Positions 46,640 through 58,204 of a DNA stretch of 64,000 bases are shown one piece after another. The DNA is taken from contig NC_070560.1 in the NCBI RefSeq assembly GCF_026914185.1, forward strand, positions 3,835,501 to 3,899,500, written 5' to 3'. Source of the stretch: Puccinia triticina (taxonomy: Eukaryota > Basidiomycota > Pucciniomycetes > Pucciniales > Pucciniaceae). The stretch's first letter is position 1; every line of letters starts with the position of its first letter. The notes under the pieces were generated by a model. It was not told the DNA's origin. It did not search any database and saw only the letters and a list, made by a program, of their open reading frames with translations. The position numbers were made by a program, and so were the translations under genes.

Positions 46640-46920
46640 TTCAGCTCACCGAGAGGCAAGTATTCCTTTCGGCGAACTGGTCAAAATCCAGCTTGCCGCA
46701 AGGAATACTTACCTCTCGGCGAGCTGGTCAAAGTCCAGCTTGCCAAGAGGTATGTATTCCTATCAGCGAGCTGGTCAAAGTCCAGCTTGCCAAAAGGAAT
46801 ACTTACCTCTTGGCGAGCTGGTCAAAGTCCAGCATGCCAAAAGGAATACTTACCTCTTGGCGAGCTGGTCAAAGTCCAGCTTGCCGAGAGGTATGTATTC
46901 CTCTCGGCACACTGGGCTTT
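46640..46920 (+). repeat. Minisatellite, 47-48-bp unit with two hairpins, about 6 copies
   Basis: Each unit holds GCCAAAAGG and CCTCTTGGC around AATACTTA (one mismatch), and a perfect hairpin AGCTGG, TCAAAGT, CCAGCT. The single long ORF through it is a by-product of the repeat. Confidence 0.88.
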
Positions 46921-47065
46921 GAGATGTTTTGGAGAGCAAGTATCACGGGTATACCGCCTCCGGTACCGCCGGTACCCGCCCAGGCGGTGCCAGGTGCGGT
47001 GCCGGGTGCCATCTTTTGGTATTCACCCGGTACCCGGACCCGCAACGGGTACCCGGGTCCCAAAC

Positions 47066-47639
47066 GCCATCCTTTTTTTTTAAAAAAAAAAGTGCTATTG
47101 ATTTTACATTCCGCACTCTCTATCTGCCTATTGTTATGTATATACAAGCATACCTTCTAGAAAACAATGGAATATAATGTTGTGAAACAAGATATGACGT
47201 GACTGAAGACATGTGATACCATGTAGTAAATGTGATTGAAATATATGTGATCAACAACAAAAAAAAAATTCAGAAGCCAACTGGGGAGGAGAAAAGAAAA
47301 GAAGAGAAGAGAAAGGAAAATAGAAGGAAATTGATCATGGGAGAGAAAAAAGGAAAATGTGAGAGCTTTGGAGTTCGGAAAAACCCCAGCCCTTCATCCC
47401 TTCCCACCATTTGATTTTAAATTCAGAGCGCATCAAAGGCCCCCTCAACCTTGAGCAAGCATCTGATATGTAGAAGTGGGTTAACTCAGGTCATCCCCCA
47501 ATAACCTAAGGCCCGTCGGGCTTCTTGGAATCTGGGCTGTGGTCCCTATTCCATTGCTTGTAAATACAATCATGAATTGAGAAAGTTGAACAAAAGAAGA
47601 AACATTGAGATTATTCGCCATTGGTGGAGGACATTTATT
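47066..47639. other. Intergenic stretch, A/G-rich
   Basis: No gene seen. An A/G-rich tract at 47,255-47,370 may belong to the 3' region of the minus-strand LINE. Confidence 0.4.
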
Positions 47640-47913
47640 TCCGGATATTGGGGAACCAATTTGTGGCAAGAATGAATTTTGCAACTTCACCCAAAGCTTT
47701 GGGGTTGTCCATAATAGATCAAAAGGAGTTTGGGTTCACCCTACACTTGCGTTGTTGGAGGTTCTTTTTTAAATCTGCTCAAGCTTTCCTGTATTGGGGA
47801 CAGAACATGAGAAAGTGTGCTGCATTTTCCAGCACAAAGCAGTTAGTACATCTTGGATCCAGAACGGCTTTGATTTTAAAAAGAAAGTTGTTTAGAGGAG
47901 CATGATCAGCTCG

Positions 47914-49149
47914 TTACTGGAAGATAGTTGCTGCCATACCCTTTTCTTGAGCGTCAAGTGCTTGTATCACCTTTGTACAATCGTTAAAGAAAACAAAGTG
48001 CCGTCTGCCTTCAGCCAATAATTCCTCTGGTACCTTGAGTTGTGCTCGGCAATCTTGCCTTGTCTTTGCCAGGCTCATTGGTATAGTTATTTGCTGCACC
48101 GTACTTGTGGGCAAAGAAATATCCCCTCGCACCGCCTGCTTGGCAAGCAAATCAGCTGTTTCATTGGCCATTATTCCTTCGTGGCCAGGACACCAATACA
48201 TTCGGACAGGTCGTCATAGTAGCTTTATGCGGAAGAAATTGTCAGTGTAAATGTGTTGGCCTGCAGACAGGGATAAAGGTTCAGCCTATTGAGTCAGAGC
48301 TCCCTGATTGTCACTGAAGATGGCTACTGTTGCAAATTTATGAGATGTGTCAGCATACAATATTTCCTGCGCCATGGTGATGGCAAGGCTTATCCCTATT
48401 AGCTCTAATTCAAAATTTGTTAGAGATTTTGCTGGGAGGAGAGAAGCTACGGCTTGTTGTCCCAAAGGATGAACCACTGCCGCTGCTCCTGCACCTTTGT
48501 TGGAGATCCATGAGCCGTCTGTAAAGATGACCAATGCATGATTCTGAAGCTCTTGTTGCAATTGGTGTGGGATGTGTTGAATTGCATCCACTTGCTTTTC
48601 TGTAATGTTGTGTATGGTTGAGATTGTCTCCACCCAAGGAGGTGCAGGGACTGGTAAAATGATCTCTGTGTGGTTGACTGGGAAGCTGTATGGATCAGGC
48701 AAGGTTAGCAGTGAGTGGAGGGGACTTGGGAAAGAGGGCTGTTGTCTGGTCAGTTCTGTTTGAATTAGGCGGTGACGGGATGTGATGGGGGGTATGTCAG
48801 GGCTTGGAGAATGTATAAATGAGAGTTGCCAAGATGAATCTCCTGAGGAGTGGCTAAGCCACTGCTCTTCTTCACAAAGATCAGAGGGGTTTGGCAAAAT
48901 AATCCTGTGATCAGTCAACAAGCTTGATGGTATAATCCGTCTAGAACCTGCACCACCGCCTTTGCATTCTTCTTGGTGTACCAGATGACACTCCCAAACA
49001 GAATCCTTTAATAAAGGACCAAAATAACCAATCTCCTCGCTAGAGCAGTGTTCAGGCCGTATGTTGACTTGATGATTTGTTTGAGCTGTGAAATGGTGAG
49101 ATCCCCAGTTGCTTTCACTTTCTTCAGATGTTCCGAAAAGGTGAGTCAT
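47914..49149 (-). pseudogene. LINE RNase H region
   Basis: FTDGSW, ELELIGISLAI, IFSDNQGAL and, after a frameshift near 48,250, WCPGHEGIMANETADLLAKQA give the four RNase H blocks (Asp, Glu, Asp, and the HEG..NE.AD block). The frame then continues towards the C-terminal zinc-binding motif. Confidence 0.88.
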
Positions 49150-49538
49150 TGGTCAAATATGATGCCTAGCCATCTGGTTGTTTTCTGGAAGAAGTGAGTG
49201 TGGCCGTCGAAATCAAATGTTGGGGGTTTCAGTGGTTTACAGGAAAAGAGCATCAACACAGCTTTCTTGGGGTCAAAAATGGCGGCAAATTTACAGCCCC
49301 ATTCAAGCAAGCGGGTAACCTCTTCTTGGAGCATAATTACCGCTTTATCTATGGAATCAGCTGCAACCAAGTGTACAACATCATTGACATATCCAATGGA
49401 GACCCGGTTGTCATCAAGCAAGCACCTGCTATTAATCAGCAGCTCACTATTATATAGAATGTATAGAGTGACTGATAGTGGGGATCCTTGTGGTAATCCT
49501 TCTTTAATTGAGGAGGAGGGAGATTGTAAGCGCTCCAA
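49146..49538 (-). pseudogene. LINE reverse transcriptase, motifs B and C
   Basis: KEGLPQGSPLSVTLYILYN is motif B. Motif C reads YVNDV where the family has YxDD, so the first catalytic Asp is replaced by Asn. With the insertion and stops this copy cannot be active. Confidence 0.9.
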
Positions 49539-49541
49539 ATA

Positions 49542-49900
49542 GGGGGGCGCTTCACTGATCGGAAACTGGCAGTGGGAACAAGGAAGGCTGAGCCTTGGGA
49601 GCTTTCTAGAACCAATGGTTGTGTGGATTGCAGAAAAACTAGCTCAGGAGAGATGGAAGGAACATCTCTGTGTCAGGACTATCTACATGGGTTCTGAGAA
49701 GAAGGATGAGAGGAAGAGAGAGAGAGAGGAAACTGGGCAGACTCACCTAGCTCAGGAGAGATGGAAGGAACATCTCTGCTGAGATAGGAGGGACAGGGGA
49801 ACCGCTGGACTAAGTGCGGGTCCAAATGGGATCCTGTGATCCTTCTTGTGACACCCCCAAGAGGGGGTTACAGAGATACAAATTCTCCCAGCCTCATGGA
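49542..49900. mobile_element. Insertion inside the LINE reverse transcriptase
   Basis: About 355 bp separate RT motif A from motif B, which are normally close together. The insert contains the direct repeat CTCAGGAGAGATGGAAGGAA twice (about 49,645 and 49,752) and GACACCCCCAAGAGGGGGTT. Its exact ends and class were not resolved. Confidence 0.55.
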
Positions 49901-51912
49901 GATTGTCCAATTATAGTTGAGAAGGAAGAAATGACTGATATCAGGTATCCGGGGCAAGACAGTTGATGGAGGCAATCAATCAGTCGGGAGGTGTAGACCG
50001 AAGGGTAGGCAGATTTGACGTCTAAAAATAAGCTAGCAAAAAATTTTCCTTTTCTCCATTGGTGTTTAACCCAAGAGCAAAAAAGGATTAGAGCATTGGT
50101 GAGATTGCGGCCTTGCCTTCCTCCCATGTGTCCTTGAGGGAGGGCCTCTTTGGATTCCATCCAATGTATTAGCCTCTCATTGAGGATTTTTTCAAACAGT
50201 TTTCCCAGCATGCACAGGAGTGCAATTGGGTGATATGTGTTGGGGTCGCTGTAGTCTGGTTTGCCAGCTTTCCAAATGATTGCTGTAACTGCTGACCTCC
50301 AGTCTCTGGGGAAATGGCTTCGCCTCAGGCAAGCATTAAAAGGGGTTAGGAAGGGGGAGAGTTGGGTCTTGCCCATTTTGATCAACTCGTTTGGGATGGT
50401 GTCAGGCCCAACTGCTTTCTTGGTGGGAAGTGAGTCAATTGTGTAGTTTACTTCTGCTAGGGTGATAGGGGGAAAAGTTGGTGTGTCATCTTCTGTGTCT
50501 TGGGGCTGAACATCAGTCAGGTCACATATGGAGTTGATGACCGAAGTGCCTTTGAACAAAATCTCCGCTTGTTCTGTCACATCTGTGCACAGGGTTTTAT
50601 TGGTGCGGTAAAGCGGCTCAACAGTGGCGGACTGTTTAGCCTTAGTGAACTTATAGGCTTGGAGAGCCGCTGAATCCCCAGTTTGGGCCAGGGATCTTCT
50701 CCAGTGGAGCAGCTTCAGCTCTTCCACTTTCTGTTTGAAAGCATTTTGCCAAGCATAGTAGAATTGCCGGGCCTTGGCTGAGTTGGACAAGATCATCCAT
50801 CTACGTGCTTTGTTTCTGTTGGAGACAAGAGGTTGGAGAATGTGAGGGACCCACAACGAGTTTGCCTGGGCTTGTCCTCTGTAGGGTGCAATACCTTGCT
50901 TTTTGTGGCATTTTTGGATGCCCTCTGTCAAGCGAGATGCTGCTTCATCTATGGAGCGCACAGAGTCTGCAGAGTGGGGGGAGGGGATGGACTTAATCAT
51001 GCGGTCAAGATCAGCCCTGAAGTGAGTTCTATCCATCTTCTCAGGGGTGATACCTCTGTTGCTTTGGGGTTGAGAGACTTTCCCATCAAGTGAGAGTGTC
51101 AGTTGGATTGGCTGATGGTCGGAGGCATGGTTATCAAGGACCACTGAGCATGCTTTAACTCTATGTTTACAGTGGGCATTAACTCAGCACAAATCAATAG
51201 TGGTTTGTGATCCTTTGGAGTTCAAGAAGGTTGGTACCCCAGCCGGGGAGGTTAGAGTGAAGCCCTTTTGCTCACAGAGTTTAATTAGCTCTTTAGAAGT
51301 AGAGTGTGTGTGGTGATAATTTGGAGGTTTCCACCGTGAATTGTGTAGGTTTGAATCCATCATGAGAATGGTGGGATTGTGACAACAGTTGTTGTTGTTT
51401 AACCAGTCACAAAGTAGGGGTAATGCCGCAAAGGTAGATGGGGGGTTATAGAGTGAGATTAAGAAGAAGGGGAGGGAGTTGTCAGTATGGATAGTGAGAG
51501 AGACCGCTGTGAGAAGTTTTGAGTTTTCTGGCATTTGATGGAAATGATGACTGGGGATTGACTTATTGATGTATATGCAACATCTAGGCCTGTTTTCAGT
51601 GGAGTGGGGTTGGTCTACGTGTGAGATTCTGTGCCAACTAGGATGAATGGGTGGTAGATGATCAATGGGGTTGGTCCAAGTTTCTTGGAGAAGAATGGCA
51701 AGAGATGATGTTTTGAACTGAAGCACACTGAGAGTGGTATCTTTTCTGTTGTGGCAGTTGAGTTGAAGGGTGGAGAAAAAATGTGGGGATTGCTCAAAGA
51801 GGTGAGGGTTGAAAGAACTAGTGAATTCTGGGGGTAAAGAAACATGGGTGGAAGAGTTGGGAGCAGATTGATCAAGGGTAGAGGTCTCGGAGATGTTACC
51901 TAACATTAGCAA
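49894..51912 (-). pseudogene. LINE endonuclease and N-terminal reverse transcriptase
   Basis: The endonuclease shows LLQETW, MMDSNLHNSRW, LNSKGSQTTIDL and SDHQPI, covering the catalytic Glu, Asp, Asn and final Asp-His. A TGA at 51181-51183 interrupts it in frame, just before the SDH part. The reverse transcriptase follows, with NTYHPIALLCMLGKLFEKIL and motif A FLDVKSAYPSV. Coding ends at 49894 where the foreign insertion starts. Confidence 0.9.
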
Positions 51913-52600
51913 GAGTTAGGGGGGGAGGATGAATCCAGCCTAAACAATTCTCTTTTGGGGACATCCCCATGGTTATTGGATTTAAAAAAAGAAGATATAT
52001 GTACATACTAGATTAACTACGTATTATCTGCAGCTTCCTCTTGGGTGGGCACCCGGGACCTGCTTGCCATGGTCCAGGAATCATTCCAGGCGGGCGAGCA
52101 AAGTGTTTGCGCCGGAGGAATCCTCCGGGCGAGTGCAGGCCTTGGAGCTTCTTCCGCTTGCCGGGGATGATTCCGGAATCCGAGCAAGAGTCAAAAGCCT
52201 CCTCCTTGGTGGTGTCATTTTGTGTTCTTGTCAATGAGAATAACCAACCTCATGGTTCTTTCTATGTACCCACCTGGTGGGGATAGAATCTCTTTGGCTT
52301 GCCTGGAAGATTCCTCCAGGACAGGTACCTTGTACCCGATTGCTGAGGGGCTCAGCAAGCAGACTGGTACCCACTCGGCAACAATGGATTCTCTTCTGCG
52401 CGTCCAGGAGGTTTCCCCTTGGGTGAGCATCTTGTACCTGCTTGCTAAGTAAAAGATTTGGAACAACTGAAAGGTTTTGTTTCTATTCTCAATTTATTTG
52501 TATTTACAATGTGTATAATTGAGGGGAAAATAAATGAGAAGAATCTAGCACTTTACCTGAAAGCAGCACGGTTGGGTGCTTCACTTTGGTTGAGATTCTT
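51913..52600. other. Intergenic stretch with GGAATCC palindromes
   Basis: Several near-palindromes such as CCGGAGGAATCCTCCGG and GAATCATTCCAGG occur at 52,070-52,330, comparable with those at 26.9-27.1 kb. No gene seen. Confidence 0.4.
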
Positions 52601-54703
52601 CTAGGAGTTGTTGTCTGTCTGGCGGCTAGCGCGGCAATGTGAGCCTGAGTCTCTATAGTAAGACACAAGAAAGAAGGGAGGAAATAGTTGGATTTCTTTG
52701 GATAAATAAAATACAACTGTGAGAGAGATAGAGAAAGAGAAAAGAGAAACAGGATAGGATAAGGATAAGGAGATATACTAGGTTATTCTAGTGGGAATGC
52801 ACGTCCACTGGCAATGCTACTCTTCGGAAGAGTGCTGCTAAGCTGTGCTAGAAAGTGCTACAGCCTCCTCTCACTAAGAAATGTGGAGGGTCTCTGGATT
52901 AGATAAGTTTAATCCAGCCACAATTTTTTAGCTTCCTTCTGGATAGTCAACACCAGGGGAGATATGTTCCCACTCCCCAGGGAGTGCCTTACCGTAACTT
53001 TTTTCCATAACTGTGCTGGAGGCCTTTGGTAAAGCAATATTGAATAGGTATGAACAAGACTGGAAGTCAGCGTGGAAATCAGTTGGAAATCATCCTGAAA
53101 TAAACCATAACTTGCCAAAAAATCATCCAGAACTCATCTATAATTCATTCAGAACTCATCCAGAATATAGTCCTTTCTTGGCTCCATGACCAGTGTGTCC
53201 TTTCCATGGAGATGTGAAAGGCCCAGCCTGTGATTTTTTCCCCCTCATGTACTCGCTTACATCAGGGGGACAATTGGTGTCTCAAAACAAATTTGTTACT
53301 TTTCATGTGGCTGTGAAAGGCCCATCCTGTGATATTTCCACCTCAATGTACGCGCGTACATCAGGGTGACTATTAGCAAAGTGCAAAAAGGTTAACTTGC
53401 ATGTGCACATGGGGATTTTGAAAAGCAAAAAAATACAAAATTCACTAGATCATTTTCGTGAGGAGGACAGGATATATGGCCAAAGTGAATTGGCACCGCA
53501 ATCCAACCTTGACTTAACTCAGACTTTCACCCTATTAAAACAGTTTTTTGTCATTTTTATCAGCCAAATTCAAATTAATTCCCGCATTTCCAAGAAAATG
53601 GGTTTCAATTTCAATGACTGCAACATTACCACATTCCAAAAATCTAAACCCAATAACACCAAGTCGACTTTTATTTTAATTTTGTACATCAGGGCATATA
53701 ATGTGAATTACAAGAAACCCATTTTTTTGGAGGAATTACTTTTGAGAATGGGAATTTTGCTTTGCTATCCTTAAAAATAAGTAAACAGGAGCAATTGATG
53801 AGTTGGACTTTGGTGAAATATCATTTCATCATATTTCTTCCTACAGTTGTACATAGAAAACAAAAGAATTCTACACAACATTGTGTTGACTTCCAAATCA
53901 ATTGCGACTGACTTTTCACTAACTTCTCCATCCAATTTACTATTTTGGGGATGAGTTACTAATCCACATCAGGCTCACATCCGACCAAAACTCACATAAA
54001 ATTCAGCTCTGGCACTCCCTGGGGAGTGGGAACATATCTCCCCTGGTGCAAGGTTCTTAAAGGGAAACCTGAGAGACAGCCCTGTAACCTAGATTTGAGG
54101 CAAAGGCCAGCAGATAATAAGGGACAGCCCTGTGATCAAGAATGAGGCAAAGGCCAGCAGATATGGAGGGACAGCCCTGTGATCAAAAGAAGGCAAAGGC
54201 CAGCAGAAAAGAACAGATCAAGCAAGACACAGAGTTGTACCTCTGAGATAAACAAGGTTCAGTGAAAGAGGTTACTTACTGTCAATATCCTAGGCGCCTG
54301 TGACGGTAGGTATACTGGGAGTGTTGTAAACTCTTTGGTGGTGATCCTGGGGTTATCTGGGGGTGGTTCTGGTGTGCTAAAGTCTGTAGATCCGCCTCAG
54401 GCAAGCGGGATCCTGACTACAAAAATTTTCACAGTTTGCTTATGTAATTTACATATGTACATGTGGTTTGGCGCGCCTGGTAGCGCTGACACGTCACAAC
54501 TGCGCATGGGCGCCACAACTCAATAACTCAGGGAAGGAGCATGGTTACAAATAATTGGTAAGTTGTAACTAGGGTTAAAATTGCATGAGGAAACAGAATA
54601 TGAAGTCTAAATAAAGTTATCTCTTAAGATGAAAAAGATATGAAGTAATTCATATGTAAAAAAGGCAGACTTTAGGTCAGCTGAGTTGACTCTAAGGCTG
54701 ACA
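52600..54703 (-). repeat. Gypsy 3' LTR (family D) with nested insertion
   Basis: On the minus strand it starts TGTCAGCCTTAGAG directly after the purine tract TTTTGGGGGTAGGGA. The opposite end, near 52,600, is not certain. Without the nested element it is about 1.0 kb. Partial copies lie at 6330-6652 and 44200-45045. Confidence 0.8.
52951..54048. mobile_element. TIR transposon, 38-bp perfect inverted ends (1,098 bp)
   Basis: The first 38 bp (52951-52988, beginning CACCAGGGGAGATATGTTCC) are repeated exactly, inverted, at 54011-54048. The 3-bp target duplication CAA lies at 52948-52950 and 54049-54051. The LTR copy at 44.2 kb shows the empty site. Within the TIR is the palindrome CACTCCC...GGGAGTG. 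There is no transposase ORF, so it is non-autonomous. The 3-bp duplication and CAC ends are compatible with the CACTA group but do not prove it. Confidence 0.93.
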
Positions 54704-54740
54704 TTCCCTACCCCCAAAAGGGTTGGATTTCTGTAAGAAA

Positions 54741-57700
54741 TTAAACCACAGGGGTAGATCTCTTCTCACTTCTGAATTTCCTAAGAAGGATAGCAGAGTC
54801 TGGAATGTCCTTCTCAAGGAGCCATTCATCATGATCAGCACTCATGCCCTTGTATCTAGCCAAGTACATCATAACATCTCTGTTCTCCACTCTCAATCTT
54901 TTGTCTCTGAGAATATTCTGTATAACTTTACTCTGAGGGGTTTTATCCATGGGGGGAATGACAACTTTAACCTTCTGTCTTAAGGAGAACTTATCTGGAT
55001 TTGGTTCTCTGTATGGTTTTACCAAGCTGAAAGGGAAGGTAGGATGTTTCCTGCTGAACTCTTCAGTCAGAATCACTTCTACAGCATTCTTCCCATGTAA
55101 AGCTTTCACAAGGAATGGTCCTGTAAAGGAGTCTCTCATCTTCTTAGGGCCAGACAAGTTGTTGAAGTTTGCTGTGGATATCAGGACTTTGTCACCAATT
55201 TTAAAGGATGGTTCTTTGTGAGTCTTGTCCCATCTTTCTTTGTTGTAACAGGTAGCTTCTGTTATGCATTGTTCAGCATGTTTTCTTTCTTTCTCAAAGA
55301 TTTTCCCATAGGCAAGAGCAGTAGGATGAATGTCTACAGATTCTTGTTTCAAGAAATTTCTGGGAAGGTTTGGGATCCAGCCTTTCTCTAGGATGGCAGG
55401 AGGTTTTCCAGTGGTTGAATGTATGCTGGTACAATATGCTAGCTCAAGGATTGGTAGGATTGAAACCCAGTCATGAGTGTATCCATCATTGTCTTTGAAT
55501 TCTAGGCCATATGCACAAAACCTCCTGATCATATCTTCCAGTGTTTGAATCATTCTCTCAGCCAAACCATCAGTCTGGGGGTGGTAAGCAGTGGAGGAGA
55601 GTTTTGTTCCTAGCATGCTATGTAAACCAGTCCAGAATTCAGATGTGAACTTGGGATCTCTGTCAGAGATGATGATTCTGGGGATGCCAGTCCTGGGCAT
55701 TACTCTGTTCCAAAACAGTATGGCAGTGTCCATGGCAGAGTCATCCTTGAAGCAGGGTACAAATATGGGGGTCTTAGAGTATCTGTCTACTATTACCAGA
55801 CAAGCATTGAAACTAGCAACTCCTCCAGGAGACAAAGACATTACCCAATCCATGTTAATCACATCCCATGGCTTTGAGGGTTCTTCAATTTTCATGAGCA
55901 GTCCAAATCTCTTGCCTGTGGCTTTATTTGCTTTCTGGCATCTATCACAGGAAGAGCAGTATTCACCAGTGTCTTGTCTCCAGTTAGCCCACCAGGCAGT
56001 GTCAGCTACTTTCTTGTCTTCAGAAAGATGACCAGAGTAGACACTGTCATGGCATTCATGGAAAATGGTGTTGATACTTTCTTTGTCAGCTAGGACTAAG
56101 ACGGAATTGTGTTTTTATCTGAAGTAGATGAGGCCATCAAATATAGAGAACCTTCCTTCATCATATAGCTTTCTCCATGGATCTTGTAGAGAATTTTTCA
56201 GCTGGGCATCTTTAGCATCTTTTAACAAAAGTTCAGACAATACAGTAGTGTTTTTATCTTGCTTGTAACCCTCTCTTACTGAGTCAAAGAACTCATTCTT
56301 GAAAGTAGAGACATGTATGCCCATGATGGGGAATCTATCATCATCTTTGTCTTCTGGGTCATAAGCAGGGTTACTAGGATCATTTGGCAAGGCCCATCTG
56401 CTAAGTCCATCAGCATTCTTGTGAATATTCCCATCTCTGTGGATGATAGTCATGTTACCTCTGTATTCCTGAATGGCAATCTGCCACCTGAGCATGTGTC
56501 TGTTGGGTGTCTTCATGTTCGGCAGTGATCTCAAAGCTGTGCAATCTGTTACAACATGAAAAACACTGCCATCCAAGTAGTAATGGAGTTTTTCCAGGGC
56601 CCAAACCAGACATAAGCATTCAAGTTGACTAGCACCATATCTTGTTTCACTGTCCTTCAGTTGTCTGGATATGAAAACAATAGGCCCTTCTTTTCTCACT
56701 CCATCAATGACTTGGACTTGGTGTAGAGCAGCACCTAAACCAGTCATACTAGCATCTACGTATAGTGTGAAAGGATGGGCCCAGTCACGAAACAGTAGCA
56801 ATGGAGCAGTGGTCAGTTTTTCTTTCAACAGGTTGTAGGCTACTATCCTATGATGAGTCATCTCATATATGACATCAATCCTTGTGAGTTCAGTTAAGGG
56901 TTTTGTTATCTCTGCAAATTTCTCAATGTGTTGTCTGTAGTAACCAGCAAAACCAAGAAAGGATTGCATTTCTTTCCTACTACTAGGCACAGGCTTTTGG
57001 AGGACAGCAGCTACTTTGTTCTGGTCTATTCCTATGGCAATTCCAGAGACAAGATGGCCTAGGGCTTTGATCTGATCAAATCCAAAGTTACACTTTTTCA
57101 GTGAGATTTTCATGTTCATATTGATGACAACTTTCAGTATCCTGTCTATCCTATTGAGGTGTTCTTCCCAAGTGTTGGACATAATGATGATATCATCAAT
57201 GTAGATAATGACCCACTTCTCATCAATTTCTTTTCTGAACTCAATGTCCATCATTCTCTGGAAATGAGAGGGGGCATTCTTGATCCCAAAGGGCATTCTC
57301 AGGTATTCATAGATCCCTTTGTGCATAATAATCCTGAGTAGGTGTCTGGAATCTTCTGCAATAACATTCTGGTGAAAACCTTTGAGTACATCCATACTAG
57401 TCAGATACTTAGCTTTTGCAAGGTTGTTCAGAGTCTCACTGATCTTGGGAATGGGATACCTGTCTGAAGCAGTATAGGAGTTTAAAGCTCTGAAATCTCC
57501 TACCATTCTGGACTTTCCATTGTGCCAGGCAATGATTACAGGAGTTGTGATTCCAACTACATCATTATGGCCAACTTTCCTCAGAACATTCAGGTTTACC
57601 AGTTCTTCAATATGTTGCTCAAGAGCTTCTCTGCTTTTGGGGCTTGCAGGGTAAGGAGGTCTCCTGAGCAGAGGAGGATAGGGCCTCTCAGTTGTCAATT

Positions 57701-58118
57701 TGAGATGAACTTCATGACCTTTAATGGCACCAAGGGGCTGATTGGTGTTAGAGAAGGCAGTGTTGTTATTGTAGAGTACTTCAAACAGTTTCTCTTTTTG
57801 TTCAATGGTTAGTTCATCACTGAACTTGGCTTCACAAAGTTCTTCTGCTATAAATTGTTGCAGTTGGGGATTGGACTTCTTTACAGCAGAGATTTCATTT
57901 GAAGGACTCATTTTTTCTAGATGATGGGATTTGAAACTGAATTTCTTCCTCTTGTTCTCATTCCCAATGGTGAAGAATCTCTCTTTACTTTTTGTAATAT
58001 CAAAACCATAAAGAGACATGTAATCATTTCCAAGGATAAGGTAGTTTATTCTTGCATTTTTCATAACTACAAATTCTGCTAGAATTCTAATGGAACCTTT
58101 AGTGTAAGGAAAAATCAA
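54741..58118 (-). pseudogene. Gypsy pol: RT, RNase H, integrase, chromodomain
   Basis: One frame runs from 58118 to 54741 with a single in-frame TAA at 56112-56114. The RT domain has [10 protein letters not shown] (motif A), [20 protein letters not shown] (motif B) and YIDD at residues 306-309. RNase H has LYVDAS and NADGLSR. After the stop come the integrase zinc finger (FHECH and CSSC), the core with DRYSK, SDRDPKF and [11 protein letters not shown], and a C-terminal chromodomain ([16 protein letters not shown]). Chromodomains on Ty3/gypsy integrases mark chromoviruses and direct insertion to heterochromatin. The final part of the protease domain lies at the start of this frame ([13 protein letters not shown]). 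Confidence 0.95.
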
Positions 58119-58204
58119 ACCATTTCTATTATGCCCATTGGCTGTAATTGGTCACTACAGCTGTGAAATTTAGCATGGTTAATTGGCATGAGCTTGTTAT
58201 CCCA

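Larger units (their letters stand above)
45868..47065. repeat. GGTACCCG-rich blocks around a minisatellite
   Basis: GC-rich blocks with GGTACCCGGTACC, GTGCGGTACCCGGGTACC and GGTGCCAGGTGCGG at 45868-45911, 46241-46345 and 46950-47060 resemble those at 3.87-4.71 kb. The first block is split by TAGCG element d. Between the second and third lies the minisatellite at 46640-46920. Confidence 0.6.
47640..51912 (-). mobile_element. Decayed LINE (non-LTR retrotransposon) with RNase H
   Basis: On the minus strand the order is AP-like endonuclease, reverse transcriptase, RNase H, and a C-terminal cysteine-histidine motif (CTNC...H...C near 47,830). This arrangement is that of fungal Tad1/I-type LINEs. 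It carries several frameshifts and stops and one internal insertion (about 49,542-49,900). No ORF1 was recognised upstream, and no poly(A) tail or target duplication could be fixed. Confidence 0.9.
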
